Assembly (NCBI GenBank): GCA_023399155.1
Contig: JAEWQP010000022.1
Location: forward strand, 124,001-188,000
Reading direction: 5' to 3'
Length of the DNA: 64,000 nt
Origin: Verrucomicrobiota bacterium
GTDB lineage: Bacteria > Verrucomicrobiota > Verrucomicrobiia > Opitutales > Opitutaceae
The position numbers and the translations under genes were made by a program. Under the pieces are notes generated by a model, which saw only the letters and a program-made list of their open reading frames with translations, was not told the origin of the DNA and ran no database searches. Below are positions 34,019-42,593 of the stretch, in pieces; position 1 is the stretch's first letter, and each line of letters begins with the position of its first letter.

Positions 34019-35530
34019 TCAGCCCAGGCCCGCGGCGAAGAAGCCCCGCTCGAGCGCGTCAATGATCGCCTCGGGCGGCTCTTCGCCGACGGAAAGACGC
34101 AGCAGGTCGACCGGCACGCCCGCGTCGCGCAGCGTCCGCCGACCGGTCTCGGTCGTCACGAGATCGTAGTGCGCGAGATAGATGAACGGGCAGATCAGCG
34201 ACGTGCGCATTCCGAAGCTCGGGCCCTTGGCCAGGGGCAGCGCGTCGTAGAAAGGCGCGAGCGCGCCGTCGACCTCGAAGGAGAGCACCGGGCCGATCCG
34301 CTCCGGCGCACGAGCCAGGCGACGGTAGTTGTCGCGCGTGCCCTCCTGGCCGCTCCAGAAGATGCGGCGCACGCCGCGGGGACGGCGGAGCAGGTGCTCG
34401 ACCACCGCGGCGGCTCCGGCGTTGAGGCGCGTCAACAGGGCCTCGTAGCCGCCGATCTGGGCGGCGAGCCGCGCGAGGTCGCGTGCATCGACCGGTTCGA
34501 TCTCGGCCGCGATCGCCGCATGCAGTTCCGCGCGATCCGGACAGCGCGGCGTGACCGCCACCGCACCCGCGATCACGTCGCCCTCGGCAGCCGCGTACTT
34601 GGTCAGACTGTTCAGGACAACGTCGGCGTGCGGCGCGACGTCGACGTTGAATGGCGAGGTGATCGTCGGGTCGACGAGCATCAACGCCCCGTGCCGCCGG
34701 GCGAGTTCCGCGAGCCAGGGCAGGTCGGGCGTCTGCATCAGCGGGTTGGTGGTGATCTCTGTCACCACACCGGCGATACGCGAACCGTGCTGGGCGAAGA
34801 CCGCCTCGATCGTGGCATGGTCGCGGACGTCGAACACGCAAAGCTTCCGGCCGCCGGTGAGCTTGGCCAGGATCGCGCCCGTATCGAGATAGAGCCAGCC
34901 GACCTGGAGCCAGAGGTCGCGCCCGAGCCGCCGCTGCCGCGCGTTGACGGCGCAGAACGCCGCGTAGAACGCGTTCATGCCGCTCGGCGCGAGCAGGATG
35001 TGCCCGGCGCCATCCAGGCCGATGATGCGGTCCACGGCGGCACGCACCTCGCCGGAGGCGTCCCCGGCGAACAAGGTTTCCGGCGGGCCCGCCGCCGCGA
35101 GGCCGTGGTTTACGCAGTAGGCCTCGGCGGCTCGCGAAGAGAGGTAGCCGCCCGTATGCTGCAGGAAAGAGCGCGCGCGCTTGCGCAGCTCGAGGTCATC
35201 GCGATGAGACACCCCCCAGATCCCGTCGTGCTCGTGGATCCGGGCCGCGTCCGGCGCGATGTGCGCGACGAGGCGCTCCGCCATGCGTTGAGAGCTCACC
35301 ATCCACAGCGCCGCGCCGTCCAGGCCCTCGCGCTCCGCCCACGCGCGCTCTATCGTCACCAGCATGGGATGAAGGACAAAGCGCGGGTAACCCGAGCTCA
35401 TGTGCTGTATCGTCGCGGCGTCCTTCTCCTCGTAGCCGATGATGTCGCGCATCGTGGGCAGACTGCATGAGACCGCGTGGAGACGGTCGGGTATGCGGGA
35501 GCCGAGCGGACGGTGGGGGAAGCTGTTCAT
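34019..35530 (-). CDS. PLP-dependent enzyme, cystathionine gamma-synthase-like
   Basis: The 503-residue protein belongs to the Cys/Met metabolism PLP family. The aldimine Lys lies in VLNSLTKYAAAEGDVIAG, preceded by LMLVDPTITSPFN and GHILLAPSGMNAFYAAF. The C-terminal LLRLSVGEEPPEAIIDAL is the usual phosphate-side end. The family makes or breaks C-S bonds (MetB, MetC, MetZ); which one cannot be decided. It is longer than typical (about 390) because of an N-terminal extension of about 100 residues. The ATG at 35530 gives MNSFPHRPLGS; a shorter start (MRDIIGYEEKD) is possible. It is divergent from xth. Confidence 0.8.
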   Translation of the reverse strand: MNSFPHRPLGSRIPDRLHAVSCSLPTMRDIIGYEEKDAATIQHMSSGYPRFVLHPMLVTIERAWAEREGLDGAALWMVSSQRMAERLVAHIAPDAARIHEHDGIWGVSHRDDLELRKRARSFLQHTGGYLSSRAAEAYCVNHGLAAAGPPETLFAGDASGEVRAAVDRIIGLDGAGHILLAPSGMNAFYAAFCAVNARQRRLGRDLWLQVGWLYLDTGAILAKLTGGRKLCVFDVRDHATIEAVFAQHGSRIAGVVTEITTNPLMQTPDLPWLAELARRHGALMLVDPTITSPFNVDVAPHADVVLNSLTKYAAAEGDVIAGAVAVTPRCPDRAELHAAIAAEIEPVDARDLARLAAQIGGYEALLTRLNAGAAAVVEHLLRRPRGVRRIFWSGQEGTRDNYRRLARAPERIGPVLSFEVDGALAPFYDALPLAKGPSFGMRTSLICPFIYLAHYDLVTTETGRRTLRDAGVPVDLLRLSVGEEPPEAIIDALERGFFAAGLG

Positions 35531-35620
35531 GGTGGGACCGAAAGAGGCGGGAGCGGCGTTGTTGCACCCGGCCGGACCGGCGTTGACAACCCGAAACCCG
35601 ACGCTGGCATCTTCGCCATC

Positions 35621-36394
35621 ATGCCAAAGTCCCGGCCACTCCGCTTCATCTCCTGGAACGTCAACGGCATCCGCTCGGTCGCGAACAAGGGCTTCCTCGA
35701 CATCGTGGCCGAGGCCGCGCCCGACGTGCTTTGCCTGCAGGAAACGCGCGCCACGCCGGAGCAGGCCGAGGCACTGCCGATGCCCGACGGCTACCTGCGC
35801 TTCTGGAACCACGCGGAAAAGGCCGGCTACGCGGGCACCGGCGTGCTCACGCGCGTGGAGCCCCTGTCGGTCAGCCGCGGTATCGCGCTGCCCGAACACG
35901 ACCGCGAGGGCCGCGTGCTCACGCTCGAGTTCTCCGACTACTTCATCGTCAATTGCTACACGCCGAACTCGAAGCGCGACCTTTCGCGCCTGGAATACCG
36001 GCAGGGCTGGGATCGCGCGTTCCTTGCCTACCTGAAGTCGCTCGAGAAGAAGAAACCCGTCGCCTTCTGCGGCGATATGAACGTCGCGCACACCGAACTC
36101 GATCTCGCCCGCCCCAAGGACAACACCCGCACGCACGGGTTCACGATCGAGGAGCGCAACGGCTTCTCCGCCATCGTCTCCGCGGGTTTCGTGGATACGT
36201 TCCGCGAATTCGAGAAGGGCAATGGCCACTACAGCTGGTGGAGCCAGATGGGGACGGCCCGCGCCCGCAACATCGGGTGGCGCATCGACTACTGGGTGAT
36301 CTCGGCCGCGCTGCGGCCGCGCCTCAAGCGCGCCTGGATCATGCCCGAGGTGCGCGGTTCGGACCACTGCCCGGTCGCGATGGAGATGGCGTGA
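35621..36394 (+). CDS. xth: Exodeoxyribonuclease III (AP endonuclease)
   Basis: The 257-residue cytoplasmic enzyme has the exonuclease III/EEP motifs in order: FISWNVNGIRS, VLCLQETRA (the metal-binding Glu), NCYTPNS, FCGDMNVAHTELDLARPKDN, WRIDYWVIS and RGSDHCPV (catalytic His). It removes 3' blocks and cuts at abasic sites in base excision repair. Length matches the family. It is divergent from the PLP gene with a 90-bp shared region. Confidence 0.95.
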   Translation: MPKSRPLRFISWNVNGIRSVANKGFLDIVAEAAPDVLCLQETRATPEQAEALPMPDGYLRFWNHAEKAGYAGTGVLTRVEPLSVSRGIALPEHDREGRVLTLEFSDYFIVNCYTPNSKRDLSRLEYRQGWDRAFLAYLKSLEKKKPVAFCGDMNVAHTELDLARPKDNTRTHGFTIEERNGFSAIVSAGFVDTFREFEKGNGHYSWWSQMGTARARNIGWRIDYWVISAALRPRLKRAWIMPEVRGSDHCPVAMEMA

Positions 36395-36436
36395 GCCGGA
36401 ACACCCGTTTCAGGCAGTTGTTTCCGCACGATCGTC

Positions 36437-36967
36437 TCACGGGGCACCGGGCAGCGGTTCGATGACCGTGATCGCGAGCCAGGGGCCGCGTTCGGGATGC
36501 ACGAGCGCGGCCCAGTACCAGGCCGAGACATCGGTCCAGGTGCTGCGGCCATCGGCGGAGCGGATGGTTTCGCGCACGCGGAGCGAGCGACCCGGTTTCT
36601 CCGCCTGCACCACGCCCCAGAGTCCAGACTCGGGATGGCGCAGCGCCGGACGCGGCCGCACGCGGTAGCCGCCGGCGCGCAGGCAGGTCTCGACCGGGTG
36701 GAGCTTGCGCGTCGGCTGCACAATCTGCCGCATCACCACGCGGCTGCCTCTGGCCTCGAAAGCCGCGATGGCCCCGGGAAACTCGGCTGCGAGTCGCGCC
36801 TCCATCGGCAGCAACGGAGTCGATTCCAGCGCGGCACCCTCGAGAAACGCCGGCCAAGCGCCCGCCCGGGACCATGCCCTGGGGCCCGGCATGCGTGCCG
36901 TCCAGGCCGGACGCAGTGCCGCCAGCGCGGCGAACGCAAGGACCGCGATGCCGAGTCTCCGGCTCAT
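36437..36967 (-). CDS. EpsI-like exosortase-associated protein
   Basis: The 176-residue protein begins with a signal or anchor (RRLGIAVLAFAALAALRPAW). It carries the EpsI-type block RKLHPVETCLRAGGYRVRP (H90, C95), which matches the H-P-x-x-C-L-x-x-x-G pattern of EpsI/DUF3485 proteins that accompany exosortases. The rest (STWTDVSAWYWAALVHPERGPWLAITVIEP) has the family's late hydrophobic strands. The ATG at 36967 overlaps the exosortase stop as ATGA, and the ribosome site AGGAGG lies inside the exosortase gene. It is probably a periplasmic helper in exosortase-dependent sorting. EpsI's molecular function is not well defined. Confidence 0.7.
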   Translation of the reverse strand: MSRRLGIAVLAFAALAALRPAWTARMPGPRAWSRAGAWPAFLEGAALESTPLLPMEARLAAEFPGAIAAFEARGSRVVMRQIVQPTRKLHPVETCLRAGGYRVRPRPALRHPESGLWGVVQAEKPGRSLRVRETIRSADGRSTWTDVSAWYWAALVHPERGPWLAITVIEPLPGAP

Positions 36968-37842
36968 GCGACCTCCTGACGCGAGCGCGTATTCCCCTGC
37001 AGCCACCGGGCCGCGGCGGCGCATGTGCCGGCGGCCACCAGGAACAGCGCCAATCCGGCGGCTTCGTGCGCCCACGGCGGATTCATCCAGAGGCCCGTCT
37101 CGAGAAAGAAAAGCATGATTGTACGCGCAAGGTTGGCCAGGAAGACGGTCGCTGCGGTCAACTGCGCGAGTTGCGCGACGCGCAGGTTCGGCAGCCGATG
37201 AAAGGTGGCGAGCGTCGCGCTCAGGTACGACGCGGTCCAGAGCATGCGGATGCCGCTGCAGGGTGCGTCGACGAGGACCTCCTCGCCCGCCCAGGCGAGC
37301 ACCGTTCCGTGCGCGCTCACGACATATCCGCCCGCGCCAAGCAGCTGCGCCGCGCACCACGCCGTCGCTGCGCGCAGGGGAAACCCCAGATAGAATTGCA
37401 GCGATGCGATCACCGGCAGCGAGAGAAGGAGCAGCGCAAATCGCGGCAGCGGCGAACGCGTCGGGTCCCGCGGGAGCACACAGGCCAGCGCCGCCACGGC
37501 GAGCCCGCCGCGCACGAGCGGTGGCGCATACGCGAACCCAATGACATGAGCTGCGAGCACGGCCGCGACCACGAGGAGCGCGCGTCGCGGAAGGATCTCG
37601 CGCCAGCCGCAGCGCGGCAGAAACCACACGGCCGTCAGCAGCGCGATCAGCCCGAGTGGATCGTCCGAACCGTCCGTCATGCGCACGGCATACCAGCGCC
37701 ACACCGGCCAGAACCCGAGCACGACTGCGGGCACGAGCACTGCGGGGCAGGAGAGCGGAAATTCGCTCCTCGATCCCGCCGGAGCCGTGATGTGGTGCCG
37801 CAGGCGCGCCCGGAGCGAATGTGCCGCTTGACCAGCGGTCAC
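36964..37842 (-). CDS. Exosortase (transpeptidase for PEP-CTERM proteins)
   Basis: The 292-residue polytopic inner-membrane protein has about eight helices and the exosortase catalytic set. These are C195 in VDAPCSGIRMLW, R240 in FLANLARTIMLFFLETG and H259 in AHEAAGLALF. Exosortases cut proteins with PEP-CTERM tails, by analogy with sortases. The start is a GTG at 37842 overlapping the VIT/vWA gene stop (GTGA). The stop overlaps the EpsI-like gene. Tight coupling to a single substrate gene suggests a dedicated type, reminiscent of XrtN with its VIT-domain partner in Bacteroidetes, although the exact subfamily is not established here. Confidence 0.85.
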   Translation of the reverse strand: MTAGQAAHSLRARLRHHITAPAGSRSEFPLSCPAVLVPAVVLGFWPVWRWYAVRMTDGSDDPLGLIALLTAVWFLPRCGWREILPRRALLVVAAVLAAHVIGFAYAPPLVRGGLAVAALACVLPRDPTRSPLPRFALLLLSLPVIASLQFYLGFPLRAATAWCAAQLLGAGGYVVSAHGTVLAWAGEEVLVDAPCSGIRMLWTASYLSATLATFHRLPNLRVAQLAQLTAATVFLANLARTIMLFFLETGLWMNPPWAHEAAGLALFLVAAGTCAAAARWLQGNTRSRQEVA

Positions 37843-39905
37843 GCGGCATCCCTCACCTCGCGGCGCGTACGCCACCACGCCCAGCCGAGCGCCGCGATGG
37901 CGATGATCAGGACGCCCGCCGTCGCCGGCTCGGGTGTGGTGGCGACCGCCTGGCCCTCGACCGCGCCAGCGCTCACGCCCTGCGGCAGGGGCAGTGGCTG
38001 CCTGACTGCGGCGGGCGTGCCGGAGGTGCGCACCACCTCGTCGACCGCGACAAACGAGGTGTGCCGCGTCAACAGGCCGTGAGTGAGACCGAGTTGCGTG
38101 ATGGCGGCCGCGCGCTTCGGGTTGCGACCCTCGAGTTCGTCGTCCTCCAGCGCGCGGATCCGCTCGCGCGCCCAGAGCAGTTCCAGCGCGCGCGATCCAT
38201 CCAGCCCGGTCGCGGTGGCAAAATCGAGGGAACTCCCAAAAGCGCCGCCGCCCGACGTACCCGACAGATGGATGCGGCCGGCGCGCGCGCCGGACCACCT
38301 GCCGAGAAGGATCACCGGCCGCTGCGCGAAGAGATCGGGCAGCGCGCCGGGAGTCACGTCCGTGACGTGGATCCCGTCGAACGTCACGCCGAGGCCGGTC
38401 AGCACCGGGCTCTCGATGTAGGCGCGAAACTGCTGTGCGCAGGAGAGAGCCTCCTCGGCGTTCGTGACGATGAACGGTTCACCCTGGCCGGCCCGCGCCA
38501 GTCCCTCGATAAGATGCCGGTTCACGCCCGAGCCGATGCCGAAGGCGAACACGTTGGCCTGGTCGAGCTGCGTGCGGACGATATCGAAAGCCTCCGCCTC
38601 GACCGCGACGTATCCGTCCGTCACGACCACGAACGTCCGCGCAAGCGGTCCGGGCGGACGCGGGAGCGCGAAGGCGGTGTGGAGCGCGGGCAGCAGGTTG
38701 GTGCCGCCGCCGGCGGGCTCGGCGTCGATGAGCACGATCGCGCGGGCCAGGTTTGCCGGCGTGGCGGGGACCGGTTCGGGCGCCAGCGTGGCGGCGGCCC
38801 CGGCAAATAGCACGATGTTGAACGTGTCGGCCGGCCGAAGAGTGGCAATCAGCTCGGCGAGCAGGTGTTTCGTCGTCTCGAGCGGGAAGCCATGCATCGA
38901 GCCGGAGACGTCGACGATGAACACGTAGTCGCGCGGCGGGATCATCGCCGGATCAACGCGCCGGGGTGGCTGGATCATGGCGAGAAAGTAGCCGTCCTTG
39001 TCCGGGCCGGGCGCGGTGGTGATCAGGCCGGCATGCACCGCGTCTCCAGTCAGTCGATACCGGACGATGACGTCGCGATTCGCGTGGCCCGCCGGATCCG
39101 CCGCCGGGTCGAGCGCAAGCCGTGCGCAATCCGGCGCGAGCGATCGGATCTCCACCGGATGCGTCGTGCACCCGAGCCGGGCGATCGGGACGCCGCCGGC
39201 GAGCTCCAGATCCAGGCCGAAGGTCGCCGGGCTCGGTTCGTCCGGTCGGAGGTGCGGGGTCGCCGTCCAGGTCTCCGCGTGCGGGACGGGCGTCTCCGGG
39301 GCCGATTCGTCCGTGAGTTCGCGTCGGTCGCCCACGTAGCGGGGGCCGACGACGGTGGGAAAGACGAAGCTGTATTCACCTTCCTCGGGCACGAGCAGCT
39401 CCGTATAGCGCAGTTCGACGCGGATGACGTCGCCGGGGAGGATGTTCGCGAGGTTCATCCCAAACACGTTGGGACGATGCTGCTCGAGAAGCGTCGCCGT
39501 CCGCCCCTGGGCCTTGGCGGTCTCGTAGGCCCGGCGGGCCTCGTTCCTCGTCTGGATCGTGGCGCGGACCACGCGGTCGCCGATCACCATCGTGAGGCCG
39601 TGGACGGCGGCGCGCGTGGAGCCCGGGAAAACGTATCTCGCCTCGAGCGGAACCGTTCCTTCATTGGCGTAGGTCTGCACGACCGCGACATCGGCGATCA
39701 TGCCGGCAATCGTCACGTCGACCTGCGTGTCCTTGAGTGGCAGCGCGTCGAGTCCTGGTTCCGTGGCCGAAAGCACCTGGAAGTAGGGCGCTTCGACAGT
39801 CGTGCGCGCGGGGGCGGTGTCGTCATCCTGCGCGGCCGCGGGGATCGCGGCAGGAATGAGGCAGCCGAGCAGGAGAAGGATCGGGACGGCGGATAGGCGG
39901 TGCAT
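37839..39905 (-). CDS. VIT and von Willebrand A domain protein with PEP-CTERM tail (exosortase substrate)
   Basis: The 688-residue exported protein has a signal peptide (MHRLSAVPILLLLGCLIPAAIPAAA) and a VIT domain at about 36-166 (LPLKDTQVDVTIAGMIADVAVVQTY). The vWA domain (about 325-500) has the MIDAS D332-V-S334-G-S336 and TDGY later. A Pro-rich stretch precedes the sorting tail from about 657: TPEPATAG, a hydrophobic helix, then RTRREVRDAA. The PEP at 658-660 marks it as an exosortase target. Its stop overlaps the exosortase start. VIT/vWA proteins are also partners of class GN sortases in proteobacteria. A surface adhesin or sensor role is inferred. Confidence 0.9.
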   Translation of the reverse strand: MHRLSAVPILLLLGCLIPAAIPAAAQDDDTAPARTTVEAPYFQVLSATEPGLDALPLKDTQVDVTIAGMIADVAVVQTYANEGTVPLEARYVFPGSTRAAVHGLTMVIGDRVVRATIQTRNEARRAYETAKAQGRTATLLEQHRPNVFGMNLANILPGDVIRVELRYTELLVPEEGEYSFVFPTVVGPRYVGDRRELTDESAPETPVPHAETWTATPHLRPDEPSPATFGLDLELAGGVPIARLGCTTHPVEIRSLAPDCARLALDPAADPAGHANRDVIVRYRLTGDAVHAGLITTAPGPDKDGYFLAMIQPPRRVDPAMIPPRDYVFIVDVSGSMHGFPLETTKHLLAELIATLRPADTFNIVLFAGAAATLAPEPVPATPANLARAIVLIDAEPAGGGTNLLPALHTAFALPRPPGPLARTFVVVTDGYVAVEAEAFDIVRTQLDQANVFAFGIGSGVNRHLIEGLARAGQGEPFIVTNAEEALSCAQQFRAYIESPVLTGLGVTFDGIHVTDVTPGALPDLFAQRPVILLGRWSGARAGRIHLSGTSGGGAFGSSLDFATATGLDGSRALELLWARERIRALEDDELEGRNPKRAAAITQLGLTHGLLTRHTSFVAVDEVVRTSGTPAAVRQPLPLPQGVSAGAVEGQAVATTPEPATAGVLIIAIAALGWAWWRTRREVRDAA

Positions 39906-40084
39906 CGCCGCCGACGATCGGGCGCCCGTGTGTGCGCATGATGAAGCGGCCGAGAAATTCCAATGAAATCGCCGGGGCCGCGCAGGACGCCGCGCCGCGA
40001 CCCGAACTCCCCCGGATAGGAGCGCGATGACGGCTCGCGCGGCTGGAGCTTTTCAGCAGATCTGCGGGCTTGTCCGCGCAGGCG

Positions 40085-41518
40085 TCACGCCGCCGGGAGC
40101 GTGAGCACGGCCCGCGCGCCAGGCTGGCCGGCGCGGTTTTCCAGGCTGGCCTCGCCGCCGTGCAGATGCGCGATCTCGCGCACGAGGCTGAGGCCCAGCC
40201 CGGTGCTTTTCGCGCCGGAGTCGGGCCGTGGCAGCGAATAGAACCTGTCGAACACGTGGGCGAGCGCGTAGTCGGGCACGCCGGGACCGCCGTCGAGCAC
40301 CTCGAGTCGCGCCAGGTTGCCGTCGCGCGTGACCGCGACCTCGATCGTGCTCCCGGGCGGCGAAAATTCCGCGGCATTGTGCAGGAGATTCACCACGGCC
40401 TGGCCGAGCAGGAAGCGCTCGGCGCGCACGGTCAGCGGCGTGCCGGCCCAGCGCACCTCGACGCGCCGCTGGGCAAGGAGCGGCCGCAGTTCGTCGATCG
40501 TGCTGCTCACGAGGGCGGAGAAGTCGAGCGACTCGACGTCCTCCAGCCCCTTGCGCTTTTCCACCGCGGCGAGTTGCAGCATGCGGTCGACGATCCGCTG
40601 GATGCGTCCCGTTTCCGCCCGGATGTTGGCGAGAAACCGCGCGCGATCCGGGGCCGGCATGTCCTCGTCCAGCAGTTCGGCCGCGCCGCGCACGCCGGAG
40701 AGCGGCGCCTTGAGCTGATGGGCGAGCGACTGCACGTAATGCTCGACGTAGTTCTTCCCCTCGAGCGCATCGCGCATCTCCTCGAGCGCCTGGCCGAGGG
40801 CGTGCACCTCGGGACTGGAGAGCCGGGGCGGGGCCGGGGCGCGGCCGTCGCGCAGCGCGCGGGCATGGGCGGTCAGCCGCTCCAGCGGGCGCGTGATCCA
40901 GCCGGAACCAAACCAGCCCACGAGCGCGAGCGCGAGCACCACCGGGATCGCCCACAGCATGGCGCGCCGCCGGGTGGCGGAAACGAACTGGTTCACATAG
41001 GTCGGCGGCTTGCCGACGGTCACCACCCCGACGATCGCGCCGTCGGGCGCATGGATGGGCGCGGCCACATGGATCACGGCCGACGAAGCGTCGCGGGGAT
41101 CCGGATACGAAGCACGGGCGCCGTATTCCCCCCGCAGCGTGCGGCGCACGTCGTTCCAGCGCGAGTAGTCGCCGCCCTCGGCGCGGCCCCCGTCGGAATC
41201 GTAGACGACGATTCCGTTGCGATCGGTCACGTAGACGCGCAGGTCGACGCCGGTCTTGCGGATGGAATAGATCCTGGCCGAGAACTCCCGGGCGTACGCG
41301 GCGGTGAAGGCGTCGCGAAACGAGGCCGGGTCGATCCTGCCTTCCGTCACCTGCTTCTCGAGGAGCGAGGCGAGGATGACCGAGGTGTCGACCAGCGACT
41401 CCTCCATCGACTCCAGATAGCGGATACGAATGGACCCGGTGAGCCACCAGAGCAGGCCCGCGCAGCTGAGCGAAATGACCAGCAGGTAGAGCAGGAAGAG
41501 CCGGGTGCGGATGGTCAT
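40085..41518 (-). CDS. creC: Sensor histidine kinase, CreC-like
   Basis: The 477-residue inner-membrane kinase has two transmembrane helices (LFLLYLLVISLSCAGLLWWL near 7-26 and AIPVVLALALVGWFGSG near 190) flanking a periplasmic sensor with PAS-like strands. A HAMP region leads to H267 in AHQLKAPLSGVRGAAELL. ATP-binding motifs are NLLHNAAEFSPPG, DGGPGVPDYALAHVFDRFY and STGLGLSLV. HQLKAPLSGVRGA is typical of CreC. CreBC in E. coli responds to carbon/fermentation state. The creB-like gene lies 243 bp upstream, unusually far, and no creD is seen. The symbol is provisional. Confidence 0.8.
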   Translation of the reverse strand: MTIRTRLFLLYLLVISLSCAGLLWWLTGSIRIRYLESMEESLVDTSVILASLLEKQVTEGRIDPASFRDAFTAAYAREFSARIYSIRKTGVDLRVYVTDRNGIVVYDSDGGRAEGGDYSRWNDVRRTLRGEYGARASYPDPRDASSAVIHVAAPIHAPDGAIVGVVTVGKPPTYVNQFVSATRRRAMLWAIPVVLALALVGWFGSGWITRPLERLTAHARALRDGRAPAPPRLSSPEVHALGQALEEMRDALEGKNYVEHYVQSLAHQLKAPLSGVRGAAELLDEDMPAPDRARFLANIRAETGRIQRIVDRMLQLAAVEKRKGLEDVESLDFSALVSSTIDELRPLLAQRRVEVRWAGTPLTVRAERFLLGQAVVNLLHNAAEFSPPGSTIEVAVTRDGNLARLEVLDGGPGVPDYALAHVFDRFYSLPRPDSGAKSTGLGLSLVREIAHLHGGEASLENRAGQPGARAVLTLPAA

Positions 41519-41576
41519 GGGACGGAGGACGGCAGCCTTCGGGCTGCATGGGCTGATCGCCTCGCTTGAATCAGGT

Positions 41577-41593
41577 CACAGAGGGCACGAAGG
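41577..41593 (+). repeat. Fragment of the CACAGAGGGCAC repeat family
   Basis: CACAGAGGGCACGAAGG matches 60915-60931 at 16 of 17 positions. It lies in the 243-bp gap between the CreB- and CreC-like genes, which otherwise holds no recognisable gene. A TTCG-tetraloop hairpin (GCAGCC-TTCG-GGCTGC, 41532-41547) lies just before the kinase ATG. Confidence 0.45.
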
Positions 41594-41761
41594 ACGATCA
41601 TGGAGTTCGCCGGGCGGACTTTGCAGAGCCAGGAGCACGCCGTCACGGGTTCACCCGCGGGGTGGTGCGCTGAAGCGGCCGAATCCACGCCAACTCGCTG
41701 CGCCCGGCATTTTCTTCGGTGATCTCGGCGTCCAACGGGTCGTTTCAGGATGCAGTCCGGC

Positions 41762-42505
41762 TCAGCGGAACTCGATTGAGTAGCCGAAGCCGCGGTGGGT
41801 GCGGATCGGGTCGCGGTGCTCATCGATGCCGCGAAGCTTGGCGCGAAGCGTCTTGATGTGCGCGTCCACCGTGCGGTCGAGGCTCGCCTCCGGTTCGTCC
41901 CACGCGCGGGCCAGCAACTGCTCGCGCGAGAACACCCGGCCGGGTTGCGCGAGGAGCGCGAGGAGCAGCCGGTATTCGCGCCGCGTCAGGTCGAGGCGCA
42001 CACCGAGGTAGTGCACTTCACAGCGTCCCTCGTCGACGGCGAACGGACCTGCGGGCGCGGCGGGCGCAGGCGGGGAAACCGCGGCTTGTGCGAGCGGCGG
42101 CCCCGCATGCTGCGTGCGCCGCAGCACGGCACGGATGCGTGCGGTGAGTTCGCGCGGGCTGAAGGGTTTGACGATGTAGTCGTCCGCTCCGATCTCGAGG
42201 CCGACCACCCGGTCGATCTCCTCGCTGCGCGCAGTCAGGAAGATCACGGGCATGTCCTCGCGCGCGCGCAGCTCGCGGCAGTAGTCAAAACCGCTGCCGT
42301 CGGGCAGTCCGATGTCGAGGACCGCGAGGACGCAGGGCCGCCGGGCCAGGGCGGCGCGGGCGCCGCCAAGCGTGGTCTGCCAGTCCGCCTCGAAGCCTTC
42401 GGTGCGCAGGGCATAGAGGATCGTATCGGCGATGGCCGGCTCGTCCTCGACCACGAGGACGAGCGGACGTTCGGCAGTGGGGGTGGTCACGGACGACGAC
42501 GGCAC
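41762..42505 (-). CDS. creB: Response regulator, CreB-like (OmpR family)
   Basis: The 247-residue protein has an N-terminal REC domain (acidic VVEDEP, phospho-acceptor D64 in LDIGLPDGSG, K in DYIVKPFSPREL). The C-terminal OmpR/PhoB winged helix is LDLTRREYRLLLALLAQPGRVFSREQLLARAWDEPEASLDRTVDAHIKTLRAKLRG. A Pro/Ala-rich linker joins them. The start is a GTG at 42505 or 42490. It pairs with the CreC-like kinase downstream. The CreB assignment rests on the kinase and on overall similarity, so it is provisional. Confidence 0.82.
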   Translation of the reverse strand: MPSSSVTTPTAERPLVLVVEDEPAIADTILYALRTEGFEADWQTTLGGARAALARRPCVLAVLDIGLPDGSGFDYCRELRAREDMPVIFLTARSEEIDRVVGLEIGADDYIVKPFSPRELTARIRAVLRRTQHAGPPLAQAAVSPPAPAAPAGPFAVDEGRCEVHYLGVRLDLTRREYRLLLALLAQPGRVFSREQLLARAWDEPEASLDRTVDAHIKTLRAKLRGIDEHRDPIRTHRGFGYSIEFR

Positions 42506-42593
42506 GCGGCGAGAGGAGCACGAGCGCGTGCTCGAGGCCAGCGTGGAACGGGGGTCGCCTCACCTCCCCGCTGCCGGCCCCGAGGGGCTGCGG

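Noticed and set aside
41519..41761. Possible small gene between the CreB- and CreC-like genes
   Set aside because: Open frames there have no ribosome site and unnatural composition, and part of the stretch is repeat sequence.
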